Positions 1 through 6,795 are shown, numbered from the stretch's first letter. The stretch: 9,748 nt of DNA from Acidobacteriaceae bacterium (GCA_003165095.1 PLSH01000334.1:6390-16137), one strand, 5' to 3'. Notes: generated by a model from the sequence alone, not told the origin. Numbers and translations are program-made.

Positions 1-1
1 C

Positions 2-661
2 GCGCTGCGCCAGCAGAATGTCAAACGCATGCTGGCCTACTCCTCTATCGCCCACGCCGGCTATTTGCTTGCCGCCCTCGCGGGAATAGGCACCATCGGC
101 ATCGCCGCCGCCAGCTTTTACACCGCTGCCTACGCAGCCATGAACGTGGGTATCTTTGCCGTCATCACGCTGGTCAGCGGATACGACGAAAAACTTCCCT
201 TGATCGACGATTTCCGCGGCCTCATCTACCGCTCGCCCCTGCTCGGCGGCCTGCTCATCTTCTTCCTCGCCTCCTTGACCGGCATCCCCTTCACCGGCGG
301 ATTCTTCGGCAAGTTCTACTCTTTCTCCGCCGCAGTCGACGGCGGAGCCATCGCCCTGGCCATCATCGGCCTCTTGAACTCCGGATTGGCAGCGGCATAT
401 TACCTGCGCCTCGCCCTGGTCTCCGCTCAGCGTCCCACCGGCGTCGCTGGCCAGTCCCCCGCTCCCGCGCCTGAAGTCGGCGTCGCCGTGGGAGCCGCCC
501 TGCTGCTGGCCGTTGCCGCAACTCTGGTCCTCGGCATCGCGCCCGGCGATGTGCTCCATGCGGCCCAATCCGGCGCGCAAACCCTTGAAGCCCCGGCTCC
601 CGATATCGGCGCGCCCGGCATATCGCCCGGCATAACGATCGGCCCGCATCCAAATCCCTAA
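2..661 (+). CDS. nuoN: NADH-quinone oxidoreductase subunit N, 3' part (5' end outside window)
   Basis: This is the C-terminal 219 residues of NuoN, one of the three antiporter-like, proton-pumping membrane subunits of respiratory complex I. The reading frame is open to the left edge, so the gene begins outside the window. The fragment opens with the family signature around [16 protein letters not shown] and continues through hydrophobic helices. The segment [13 protein letters not shown] carries a lysine (codon 311-313) that aligns with the conserved TM12 lysine (Lys395 in E. coli NuoN), a residue of the proton channel. The last 25 or so residues are rich in Pro, Gly and Ala and look like a soluble tail longer than in E. 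coli NuoN. In many bacteria nuoN is the last gene of the nuo operon; here it is followed by lpxD after 68 nt. The family call is secure; the N-terminal half cannot be judged. Confidence 0.95.
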   Translation, partial: ALRQQNVKRMLAYSSIAHAGYLLAALAGIGTIGIAAASFYTAAYAAMNVGIFAVITLVSGYDEKLPLIDDFRGLIYRSPLLGGLLIFFLASLTGIPFTGGFFGKFYSFSAAVDGGAIALAIIGLLNSGLAAAYYLRLALVSAQRPTGVAGQSPAPAPEVGVAVGAALLLAVAATLVLGIAPGDVLHAAQSGAQTLEAPAPDIGAPGISPGITIGPHPNP

Positions 662-716
662 AAGCCTCTTCAAAGCGCAGTGCACGCGTCATTCCAACCA
701 ACCTCCCCCATTCCGG

Positions 717-722
717 TACAAT
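717..722 (+). promoter_or_regulatory. Candidate -10 element for a leaderless lpxD transcript
   Basis: TACAAT (5 of 6 matches to TATAAT) ends 7 nt before the GTG start of lpxD at 730. No Shine-Dalgarno sequence lies between them, so transcription would begin at or very near the start codon. No good -35 hexamer is visible at the usual distance (the bases there are CCAACC-like), so the call is tentative. lpxD could instead be read from the nuo transcript. Confidence 0.3.
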
Positions 723-729
723 TTCATAT

Positions 730-1782
730 GTGAAGCTAGGCGAGTTGGCAAGTCGGCTGGGCGCAGAACTCCGCGGCGATGCAGACCTCGAAATCACCGG
801 CGTCAAAGGGATTGAGGAAGCCGGCCCCACCGAGATTACCTTCGTCGCCAACCCCCGCTACACCAGCCTCGCCCGCACCACCCGCGCCGCCGCCGTGCTG
901 GTTGAGCCCGATTTTCAAGAAATCTCTGCGGCCACACTCCGCGTCACCAATCCCTACCTCGCCTTCTCGCGCGCGCTGGGCTTTTTCTACCTGCCGCCCT
1001 CTTACCCTCCCGGCATTCACCCCACCGCGGTCATCGATCCCAATGCTGAGATCGGCGAGGGTGCGCACATCGGCGCATACGCGGTCATAGGCGCTCATGT
1101 TCGTCTCGGGCCTCATGCCACCGTACTGCCACACGTCGTGCTCTACCCCGGCGTTCAAACCGGCAATCACTTCTTCGCACACGCCCACTCCATCGTCCGT
1201 GAAAACTGCATCCTCGGCGACCACGTCACCCTCGAAAATGGCGCCATCGTGGGCTCCGACGGCTTTGGCTTCGCAAAAAACGAGGCCGGCCACTGGGAAA
1301 AAATCCCCCAGTCAGGCCCGGTGCGCCTGGGCAGCCGCGTCGATGTCCAGGCCAACGCCTGCATCGACCGCGCCACCGTCGGCGCTACCGAAATCGGCGA
1401 TGGCACCAAAGTCGATAATCTCGTCCAGGTGGGCCACGGTTCGCGCGTCGGCGAAAACACGCTCCTCTGCTCCCAGACCGGCTTGGCAGGCTCATCCGCG
1501 GTTGGAAGCAACGTGATTCTTGCCGGCCAGGTGGGCATCGCCGGCCATTGTTCCGTCGGCGACGGCGCTATCCTCACCGCGCAGTCCGGCATCTCGCACG
1601 ACATCCCGCCGGGCAAGATGATCTCCGGCTCTCCGGGCTTCGACAATCGCCTCTGGCTCCGCGCGGTCGCCGTCTTTCAACGCCTGCCGGAATTGCTCAA
1701 GCGCCTTGACCGCCTCGAAAAGCAATCCGCCGGCCGGCACTCAGAAGACAACGCCGAACCGGACGATGGGAGCGGGAAGTGA
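730..1782 (+). CDS. lpxD: UDP-3-O-acylglucosamine N-acyltransferase LpxD
   Basis: LpxD adds the second 3-hydroxyacyl chain, from acyl-ACP to the 2-amino group of UDP-3-O-acyl-glucosamine; it is the third step of lipid A synthesis and acts in the cytoplasm as a homotrimer. The 350 residues match the family's usual length (about 340). Residues 1-90 form the N-terminal uridine-binding domain (LGELASRLGAELRGD start, ITFVANPRY near 36-44). Residues about 98-300 are hexapeptide repeats of a left-handed beta helix, with the family block GSDGFGF at 175-181 and VQVGHG at 232-237, in which His236 corresponds to the catalytic base (His239 in E. coli). The C-terminal helix (about 305-332) is amphipathic and the last 18 residues are polar. 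The start is GTG: an ATG two bases earlier is followed directly by TGA and cannot be used. There is no clear ribosome binding site. Confidence 0.96.
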   Translation: MKLGELASRLGAELRGDADLEITGVKGIEEAGPTEITFVANPRYTSLARTTRAAAVLVEPDFQEISAATLRVTNPYLAFSRALGFFYLPPSYPPGIHPTAVIDPNAEIGEGAHIGAYAVIGAHVRLGPHATVLPHVVLYPGVQTGNHFFAHAHSIVRENCILGDHVTLENGAIVGSDGFGFAKNEAGHWEKIPQSGPVRLGSRVDVQANACIDRATVGATEIGDGTKVDNLVQVGHGSRVGENTLLCSQTGLAGSSAVGSNVILAGQVGIAGHCSVGDGAILTAQSGISHDIPPGKMISGSPGFDNRLWLRAVAVFQRLPELLKRLDRLEKQSAGRHSEDNAEPDDGSGK

Positions 1783-2153
1783 CGCGCAATTCAATTCTCA
1801 GGGCCATTCCAGTTGCAGCATTGCTGCCCGCGCTTTTCGCCCTGGCCGGCTGTCACTCTTCTCATATCGACTCCACCATTGAAAATCGTACCGGAGCGCC
1901 CATTCAGCTTCTTGAGGTCGACTACCCCAGCGCCAGCTTTGGCGCCGGCACTCTGGCCTCTGGTGCGGATTTCCACTATCGATTTCAGATCCGCGGCAGC
2001 GGTCCCCTTACCGTGCAGTACATCCTCCCCGGCGGCCACGCGGTGCAAATCGCCGGTCCCACTCTCGAGGAGCGCCAGGAAGGCCGTCTGGAGATCGTCC
2101 TCTTGCCAAACGCCAAGGCCCAATTCCTTCCCCAACTCAGCTTGCATCCCTAG
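1779..2153 (+). CDS. Small predicted lipoprotein of unknown function
   Basis: This 124-residue protein has a lipoprotein signal peptide: a charged start (MTRNSILR), a hydrophobic stretch, then the lipobox LAGC with Cys25 as the lipidated residue. The residue after the Cys is His rather than Asp, so by the E. coli rule it would go to the outer membrane. The mature part (about 100 residues) alternates hydrophobic and polar residues and looks beta-rich, with ENRTGAPIQLLEVDYP near 36-51 and no catalytic motif that I recognise. The GTG start overlaps the lpxD stop (GTGA, 1779-1782), and a purine-rich GGGAGCGGG at 1768-1776 supplies a ribosome binding site, so it is very likely co-transcribed and translationally coupled to lpxD. 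This suggests an envelope role, but function is unknown. Confidence 0.82.
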   Translation: MTRNSILRAIPVAALLPALFALAGCHSSHIDSTIENRTGAPIQLLEVDYPSASFGAGTLASGADFHYRFQIRGSGPLTVQYILPGGHAVQIAGPTLEERQEGRLEIVLLPNAKAQFLPQLSLHP

Positions 2154-2205
2154 AGTAGTCATGAACTCTCGTGCGGGGGAGGAAAATTGGTAACCGGCTC
2201 CAGCC

Positions 2206-2229
2206 AAAAGAAAAAGGCGGGAAACCGCC
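2206..2229 (-). terminator. Intrinsic terminator of the exported-protein gene at 2269-3222
   Basis: Read on the minus strand, GGCGG-TTTC-CCGCC is a perfect 5-bp G+C stem with a tetraloop, followed at once by TTTTTCTTTT. It lies 40 nt past the stop codon at 2269. On the plus strand no T-run follows the stem, so it should stop only minus-strand transcripts and shield the convergent lpxD-lipoprotein unit. Confidence 0.85.
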
Positions 2230-2268
2230 ATGCGGCCCCGCCCATTTCTCAACCCGGATTGAATGCGC

Positions 2269-3222
2269 TCAGCGCACCATGCTTTGGAATAACGGCGACT
2301 TCAGCAGGCTGCTGAATTCCGTGTCTGTGCTCGCAAATGCGATCGTGAGGTGCGTTCCGTTCGCGACGATTGAGGTCGCGGTCAGTGCCTGCTTTTCCGC
2401 GTCCGTGCTGCTCATCTTCCTCACCATCACCGCCGCCGTAAGCAGCGACGAAACCGTGGACGCTGAGAAAGGATCGCCGGTCGCAATCGTCAAATCGAAC
2501 TTGACCCCGTGCAGAAAGTCCATCGAGTACCAGCTGGATTCCAGGCGCTTGTTCACCGTCGCGAAATCCGTTACCGATCCCGCCTGGCCTATCAACTGCT
2601 CCATCATCGTCTGCGTGCCCTTCTTGTCCAGAATGCTCCACAGCGTGCTGCTGTCCACGCTCAGCATCGCGCTCATCATCGGCGCGTTGGTCAGCATGCT
2701 GGCCCCCACCCCATCCCGCGCATCCAGCGCCTTCACCACAGCTTCCTTTTCGCCGAAGATCATCGTCGACGGATCCACGAAACAAAGCATCATCCCCGCC
2801 TTGGTCATCGGATAGATGCTGTTGGTGCGAACCATCGTGGCCTTGAGCTTCTGCTTGCGGAAGGTGGCCATAATGTCCTGCTCGGAGAACTGGCCCTGGG
2901 CGATCCCCACCGTATCCAGCGTATCGCTTCCCGAAGAGGACCGGAACAGCGCAAACGCCAGCTCGTCCACGTCGTGGTTGTCGTTCAATCCCGACTTCTG
3001 CAATGCCTCGTCGAACGATTTCAACTCCGGCGGCATCACGCGATTGCGCAAATTCATCGCCGCCGTCGAATTCTCCATCGCCCGATAGTCGATTACCACT
3101 AATTGCTGCAGATCGTGTGGTATGGCGCCACGCGCGTCGGTAGACAACTGCGCCGCCGGAGCCAGGGTAGCGGCCGACAGCAGCAGGGGTGCGATCGAAA
3201 ACTTAACCAATAACTTCAACAA
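2269..3222 (-). CDS. Exported protein of unknown function, Met-rich
   Basis: This 317-residue protein has a Sec signal peptide: basic MLKLLVK, a hydrophobic core, and a likely cleavage after residue 24 (LAPAA before Q). The mature part has mixed alpha/beta character with no transmembrane helix, one Cys, and about 20 Met overall (about 6%), many in pairs such as GMML, PMMS and TMME. No catalytic motif or named domain is recognisable; segments such as DVDELAFALFR and VKFDLTIATGDPFSAS look like surface-exposed periplasmic folds. The gene is alone: it ends at a strong terminator and has its own ribosome binding site and leader with a hairpin. The start is TTG at 3222, fixed by GGAGG 7 nt upstream. 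An ATG at 3229-3227 is out of frame and stops after eight codons. It is probably a lineage-specific periplasmic protein; function unknown. Confidence 0.85.
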   Translation of the reverse strand: MLKLLVKFSIAPLLLSAATLAPAAQLSTDARGAIPHDLQQLVVIDYRAMENSTAAMNLRNRVMPPELKSFDEALQKSGLNDNHDVDELAFALFRSSSGSDTLDTVGIAQGQFSEQDIMATFRKQKLKATMVRTNSIYPMTKAGMMLCFVDPSTMIFGEKEAVVKALDARDGVGASMLTNAPMMSAMLSVDSSTLWSILDKKGTQTMMEQLIGQAGSVTDFATVNKRLESSWYSMDFLHGVKFDLTIATGDPFSASTVSSLLTAAVMVRKMSSTDAEKQALTATSIVANGTHLTIAFASTDTEFSSLLKSPLFQSMVR

Positions 3223-3229
3223 TTTTCAT

Positions 3230-3234
3230 CCTCC
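3230..3234 (-). promoter_or_regulatory. Shine-Dalgarno GGAGG that selects the TTG start at 3222
   Basis: GGAGG lies 7 nt before the TTG at 3222, the ideal spacing. The tempting ATG at 3229-3227 touches the GGAGG directly, is in another frame, and runs only eight codons to TAA. The signal peptide follows in frame from the TTG, so the TTG is the real start. Confidence 0.8.
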
Positions 3235-3277
3235 AGAATCCGTACTGGCTTTGCAACCGCGGATTCGAATTCATCTG

Positions 3278-3302
3278 CCCGGCAAAGCTCATCCTTGCCG
3301 GG
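3278..3302 (-). promoter_or_regulatory. Perfect 8-bp hairpin in the leader of the exported-protein gene
   Basis: CCCGGCAA and TTGCCGGG form a perfect inverted repeat with a 9-nt loop, 55 nt upstream of the TTG start at 3222. No T-run follows on either strand, so it is not a standard intrinsic terminator, although it could still mark the end of ftcD transcripts. A TACAAT at 3343-3338 on the minus strand is a possible -10 element, which would place the hairpin inside a roughly 110-nt untranslated leader. The role is unknown: mRNA structure or a protein-binding palindrome are both possible. Confidence 0.5.
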
Positions 3303-3390
3303 GAAATTCAAAAAAATACCGCAATTCACATTCTTCCATTGTAAACGCCCATGTCCCATTCAGCATCGGACTCCCGTGTCACTCGGCCGC

Positions 3391-4311
3391 TCATCCATCT
3401 CCCGGCCAAACCAGCGGAGTCTCCAGCCGCCGCTCCAGGATCTTCATCTCCGGATCGAAGCCAATCAATAGACGCATCCACTCGCTTTCCCGCTCGCACG
3501 CAGCCTCGGGAAGCAGGCCGATCACTTCGCCCTCCACAATTTCGGTCTTGTGCCGCTTCGCCAGCCCTGCCACTTTGCGATAAACCTGCGAGATCGGCGT
3601 AGCCGCAAAGTCGGTAATATTCATGGAGAGCTGCGCCCGCCCATGCGCAAGAAGCCCCATGGCCTTCACGCCCCTCAGCCCCCCGGATTCCGCCCGGATT
3701 TCCCGGGCGATGGCCCGCGCCATGGCCACATCCGCGGAATCGAAGTTGATGTTGTAGGCCACCAGAAACTTGCGCGCGCCCACCGCGCAGGCGCCGGCCG
3801 TGGGGTGCAACCCCGGCCCACCCAGGTCGGGACGCCGCGACGGATCCCGGTTCACCGCGTCCCTCAGTCCCTCGAACTGTCCCCGCCGCACCTCTTCCAG
3901 GTTTGCCCGGTCAGGCCGTGCCGCCGCGGCTTCATAAAAGAAGACCGGAACCCCAAAGCGCCGCCAGATCTCCAACCCCGCCTGCCGCGCCAGCAGCGCG
4001 CATTGCTCCAGCTTGATTCCCGAAATCGGCACGAAGGGAATTACATCCGCTGCGCCAATGCGCGGATGCACTCCCTGCTGGCGCGTCAGGTCGATCAGCT
4101 CCACTGCCTTCCCAACTCCGCGCACCGCCGCCTCAACCACCGCCGCGGGCGTTCCCGCTATCGTCACCACTGACCGGTTGTGATCCGCATCCATTGACCA
4201 GTCCAGCAGGTACACTCCCTCCCCGCGCATCGCGGCGACGATTGCCTCCACTTGCCGCGCATCCGTGCCCTCTGAGAAGTTCGGAACGCACTCGATCACT
4301 GGCCCGTTCAT
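3391..4311 (-). CDS. ftcD: Glutamate formimidoyltransferase (stand-alone transferase)
   Basis: The enzyme moves the formimino group from N-formimino-L-glutamate to tetrahydrofolate, giving glutamate and 5-formimino-THF, late in histidine breakdown in the cytoplasm. The 306 residues cover the N- and C-terminal transferase subdomains only; the cyclodeaminase half of the bifunctional animal enzyme is absent, as in many bacteria. Visible family blocks are IECVPNFSEG (6-15), DADHNRSVVT (41-50), and VHPRIGAADVIPFVP (81-95), where His82 matches the catalytic His82 of the porcine enzyme, then GARKFLVAYNIN and the LSMNITDF segment. The ATG at 4311 is preceded by GGAG at a 5-nt spacing. The frame stays open upstream to 4839, but that part lies inside the PagL-like gene and is not family-like. 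It lies 86 nt behind the PagL-like gene and may be co-transcribed; no other hut genes are nearby. Confidence 0.93.
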   Translation of the reverse strand: MNGPVIECVPNFSEGTDARQVEAIVAAMRGEGVYLLDWSMDADHNRSVVTIAGTPAAVVEAAVRGVGKAVELIDLTRQQGVHPRIGAADVIPFVPISGIKLEQCALLARQAGLEIWRRFGVPVFFYEAAAARPDRANLEEVRRGQFEGLRDAVNRDPSRRPDLGGPGLHPTAGACAVGARKFLVAYNINFDSADVAMARAIAREIRAESGGLRGVKAMGLLAHGRAQLSMNITDFAATPISQVYRKVAGLAKRHKTEIVEGEVIGLLPEAACERESEWMRLLIGFDPEMKILERRLETPLVWPGDG

Positions 4312-4397
4312 TTTTTCTCCGTCCCAGCGCCGCAAAAGGCCGCCCGGACCCCGTCCTTGCATCCCGTTGGCTTCAAGCCTGCCGCCCAGGGAATCCG

Positions 4398-5162
4398 CTA
4401 TCTCCAGAACGTGTAGCCCACTTGTATCTGTATGCTGGCGTTCACCCCGGGATTGCGATCCCCCAGCGACGCCGAAGAAATGTGCACCGCGTTCACGCCC
4501 ACATCGATCGACCGCTTCTCGCGGATGAAATAGTGAATGCCAATTCCCCCCTGCGGCGTGAAGTTCCACACGCTCGTCCCGCCCGGCGTTCCCTGCGGCA
4601 CTTCGAGATCCGGCGGGAACTTGTGCGTGGTATAGATCAGCCCTCCGGCGCCCTGAAACCAGGGTTGAACTCTGCGCGTGCTGGCCAGAAAGTCCCAGCG
4701 GAAGATCACCGGAGTGATGCTCACGCCGCGGTACGTGCCTCCACCCTCCGGCCCCGTAAAGTTGCATCCTCCCGATGGGCACTGGGGTCCTGGATAATTG
4801 AAGACCTGCTGATGCGGCGCCGGCGTATAAGCCTGCCACAACGGCATGATGTTTGCGCCGAACACAAACTGTCCGCTCAGGATTCCCGCGTGAACCACGG
4901 GAGTAACCGGCTTGGCCAACTGAAATCCGCCCCAGAAGAACTTGTAGTCCGACCGGTTGCCTACTCCGGTGCCCCAGTTCAGGAACGGCCCGTATTCCCA
5001 GCTCTGATTCTTGCGCACCTGCGCAATGGGACTTGCGGCCCCCTCATCCCCGCCTGCCGCGGCGCCATCCGGCGTCTCTGCCGCAGCCATCGTCGTTCCC
5101 GCCAGCAAAATCAACAACACGTACCATCCGGCTCGCCTCAATGTGGTTCCCTTCCTCTTCAC
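4398..5162 (-). CDS. PagL/acyloxyacyl-hydrolase-like outer-membrane protein
   Basis: This 254-residue protein resembles the lipid A 3-O-deacylase (PagL) family, eight-stranded outer-membrane barrels that remove the 3-O acyl chain of lipid A. A signal peptide covers residues 1 to about 28 (hydrophobic 12-26, ending MAAA). The mature part alternates as barrel strands and ends in aromatic-rich GYTFWR. Near the C-terminus, VHISSASLGDRNPG matches the family active-site region: His227 and Ser229 align with the PagL His/Ser pair, but the position of the catalytic Glu appears to be Asn241. Residues 113-142 form a long loop with Cys128 and Cys133 that could pair. It is longer than Pseudomonas PagL. 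Start: GTG at 5162 has no Shine-Dalgarno, whereas TTG at 5141 (codon 8) follows an AAGGGA-like site, so the true start may be 5141. It sits between the yebC terminator and ftcD. Whether it is a deacylase is unproven. Confidence 0.75.
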   Translation of the reverse strand: MKRKGTTLRRAGWYVLLILLAGTTMAAAETPDGAAAGGDEGAASPIAQVRKNQSWEYGPFLNWGTGVGNRSDYKFFWGGFQLAKPVTPVVHAGILSGQFVFGANIMPLWQAYTPAPHQQVFNYPGPQCPSGGCNFTGPEGGGTYRGVSITPVIFRWDFLASTRRVQPWFQGAGGLIYTTHKFPPDLEVPQGTPGGTSVWNFTPQGGIGIHYFIREKRSIDVGVNAVHISSASLGDRNPGVNASIQIQVGYTFWR

Positions 5163-5176
5163 AAGGTCTGAGTCTC

Positions 5177-5204
5177 AAAAAAAGACCGCCACTACCGGGC
5201 GGCC
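5177..5204 (-). terminator. Intrinsic terminator of yebC
   Basis: On the minus strand GGCCGCC and GGCGGTC form a 7-bp stem (one G-U pair) around a 7-nt loop, followed by seven T's. It lies 27 nt past the yebC stop and only 14 nt before the GTG of the PagL-like gene. A downstream AGACC can pair with GGTCT of the stem's right arm, a weak alternative fold. The spacing means that the PagL-like gene depends on read-through or on a promoter overlapping the terminator. Confidence 0.8.
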
Positions 5205-5230
5205 TCGGGTGTTTCCTCGCTCGCCGCCGA

Positions 5231-5977
5231 TCAGCCGGCTGCGTGCGCCAACTGCTCCGCGTCCATGTCAAAATTCGAATAGACGTTCTGCGTGTCGTCC
5301 AGGTCCTCCAGCGTCTCCAGCAGCCGGATCATCTGGTTCGCCGACGATCCTTCCAGCTTCGTATACATCGACGCAACCATGGTCACCTCGCTCATCACCG
5401 TCGGAATCTTCGCCGCCTTGATGGCCCCGGCAACACGTTCGTGAGAACCAGGATCGGTGATGATCTCCCAGGTGTCTCCCTCGTCGTTCAGATCCTCGCC
5501 GCCATGCTCCAGCACAATGTCCATCAACTGCTCTTCCGTAGCCGCGGACTTCTCTACCGCGATGATGCCCTTCTTCGAGAACATGAACCGCACCGAACCG
5601 GACTCACCCAGGTTCCCGCCGTTCTTTGAGAACGCGTGGCGAATCTCGCTCACCGCCCGGTTCCGGTTGTCGGTCGTCACATCCACGATGATGGCCACCC
5701 CGCCGGGTCCGTAGCCTTCAAACGAGATTTCTTCGTAATTGACGCCTTCCAGCTCTCCGGTGCCGCGCTGAATGGCCCGCTTGATGTTCTCCTGCGGCAT
5801 ATTCTCGGCCTTGGCGGCCAGAATCGCCGTGCGCAGACGCGGGTTGCCGTCCGGATCGCCGCCCCCCTTGGCTGCGATCGAAATCTCTTTGATGATGCGG
5901 GTGAATGTCTTGCCGCGCTTGGCGTCCAGCGCGCCCTTCTTGTGCTTGATTGTGGCCCATTTCGAGTGGCCGGACAT
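5231..5977 (-). CDS. yebC: YebC/PmpR family protein (TACO1 homologue)
   Basis: This 248-residue protein belongs to the widespread YebC/PmpR/TACO1 family, with the usual length. It starts with the signature GHSKWATIKHKKG (residues 3-15), then GKTFTRIIKEI, GGGDPDGNPRLR, NMPQENIKRAI, YGPGGVAIIVDVTTDNRNR and the FSKNGGNLGESGSV block, in the family order. Members have been described as DNA-binding regulators (PmpR), and TACO1 activates mitochondrial translation; more recent work links bacterial YebC to translation of proline-rich stretches. The role here cannot be told from sequence. The ATG at 5977 is preceded by GAGG at a 5-nt spacing; the frame is open a further 45 codons upstream, but that part has no family match. 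It has its own promoter (6032-6040) and terminator, so it looks monocistronic. The often-linked ruvC is not adjacent. Confidence 0.95.
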   Translation of the reverse strand: MSGHSKWATIKHKKGALDAKRGKTFTRIIKEISIAAKGGGDPDGNPRLRTAILAAKAENMPQENIKRAIQRGTGELEGVNYEEISFEGYGPGGVAIIVDVTTDNRNRAVSEIRHAFSKNGGNLGESGSVRFMFSKKGIIAVEKSAATEEQLMDIVLEHGGEDLNDEGDTWEIITDPGSHERVAGAIKAAKIPTVMSEVTMVASMYTKLEGSSANQMIRLLETLEDLDDTQNVYSNFDMDAEQLAHAAG

Positions 5978-6031
5978 AAGAACCTCAAACGTGTTGAAAA
6001 TGGCGGTGTTTCGCTCACACCTGACCCAGTG

Positions 6032-6040
6032 AGTATACCA
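6032..6040 (-). promoter_or_regulatory. Extended -10 promoter of yebC
   Basis: On the minus strand TGGTATACT is an extended -10 (TG, one base, then TATACT with 5 of 6 matches). It lies 54 nt before the yebC ATG, giving a leader of about 48 nt. A TTGACC at 6067-6062 is 24 bp away, too far for a normal -35; extended -10 promoters can work without one. Confidence 0.5.
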
Positions 6041-6117
6041 TTCGCGAAGCCGCCTTCCTAGGGTCAAAGATCTGTCCAGCGGCCAATTCCGTGCCCTTCC
6101 CCGCTCAGCCACCGGCC

Positions 6118-6735
6118 CTAGAATGCGTAGCTCTTGAACGGGATATCGACGTTGAAATAAAACGTCTGTTCCGTCCCATCTTGCGCGCTCTTTGCCTTCA
6201 TCTCATCGTAGGAATGGCCCTCCTGGTGAAGAAGGCTCTGTTGCGAAAGCGTAAAGCCAAGGACTTCCAGAACCACATATTCTTCGTGCACCGTAATGAC
6301 AACCCAAGCCGTTTTCGGCGATCTGCCATCTCCGGACTTCAAAATCGAGTCGATCAAACCGCCCAGGACAGCCCGATGAAAGTCCGCCTTATCCACTGTT
6401 CCCAACTGCCGGTTGGCCACGGCTTCAACCAATTGCGCGTCCAGATTCACGTATTCATTCGCAAGCACGATATCGGCTTCTTCGACGGCCTTTGCGTAGT
6501 CCTTCGCATTCAAGGCGCTCATCATCGCCTTTTCGGTGTCAGAGGTATCCTTGGCCTTCTTACGCTCCGGTGAGTCCATGTAGCTCAATCGCAAGCGTAC
6601 GTAGTCCACGTTCGTGTTGCCTGCTTTGAGCGACGCAAGCAAAGTGGAGTACTCAGACGGTGCTTTTTGAGCGACGGCGGGCCCTGAAAGCCCAATCAGA
6701 GCGAGCAGGATAATAAACAGATATCTGATACGCAT
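6118..6735 (-). CDS. Exported DUF4919-like protein of unknown function
   Basis: This 205-residue protein has a Sec signal peptide (MRIRYLFIILLALIGL core, AVA before Gln23). The mature part resembles DUF4919 proteins, known to me mainly from Bacteroidetes: DYVRLRLSYMDSPERKK (44-60), a helical middle with LNAKDYAKAVEEADIVLANEYVNLDAQ, then SGDGRSPKTAWVVITVHEEY (134-153) and FYFNVDIPF near the end. No catalytic function is known for the family. The gene lies 60 nt behind rfbC on the same strand, separated by a hairpin at 6755-6770, and has no clear Shine-Dalgarno before its ATG. Its G+C is about 53% by hand count over 6121-6720, against roughly 63-68% in sampled lines of the rfb genes, which suggests acquisition. 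The family assignment rests on recalled motifs only. Confidence 0.75.
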   Translation of the reverse strand: MRIRYLFIILLALIGLSGPAVAQKAPSEYSTLLASLKAGNTNVDYVRLRLSYMDSPERKKAKDTSDTEKAMMSALNAKDYAKAVEEADIVLANEYVNLDAQLVEAVANRQLGTVDKADFHRAVLGGLIDSILKSGDGRSPKTAWVVITVHEEYVVLEVLGFTLSQQSLLHQEGHSYDEMKAKSAQDGTEQTFYFNVDIPFKSYAF

Positions 6736-6754
6736 GGCCGATGCAGGAATGCTA

Positions 6755-6770
6755 CTCCCGATGCCGGGAG
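6755..6770 (-). promoter_or_regulatory. Perfect 6-bp hairpin between rfbC and the DUF4919-like gene
   Basis: CTCCCG and CGGGAG pair perfectly around a 4-nt loop, 19 nt upstream of the ATG at 6735. No T-run follows on the minus strand, so it is at most a weak terminator; it could protect the 3' end of the rfb mRNA. It also ties up the only GGGAG near the downstream start. Confidence 0.4.
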
Positions 6771-6795
6771 GTGTCTACGGTCCGAGCCGCGATCT

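Noticed and set aside
4312..4839. In-frame open extension of ftcD by 176 codons upstream
   Set aside because: It overlaps the PagL-like gene in another frame on the same strand, has no family resemblance, and a good ribosome binding site precedes the ATG at 4311.
3550..5171. Long plus-strand open frames across ftcD and the PagL-like gene
   Set aside because: Low-complexity Arg/Pro/Ser/His composition and overlap with well-supported minus-strand genes.
6062..6067. TTGACC as -35 box of yebC
   Set aside because: It is 24 bp from the -10 element, beyond the workable spacing.
5978..6112. In-frame extension of yebC by 45 codons upstream
   Set aside because: It lacks family similarity, and the extended -10 promoter lies inside it; the ATG at 5977 has its own ribosome binding site and the signature start.
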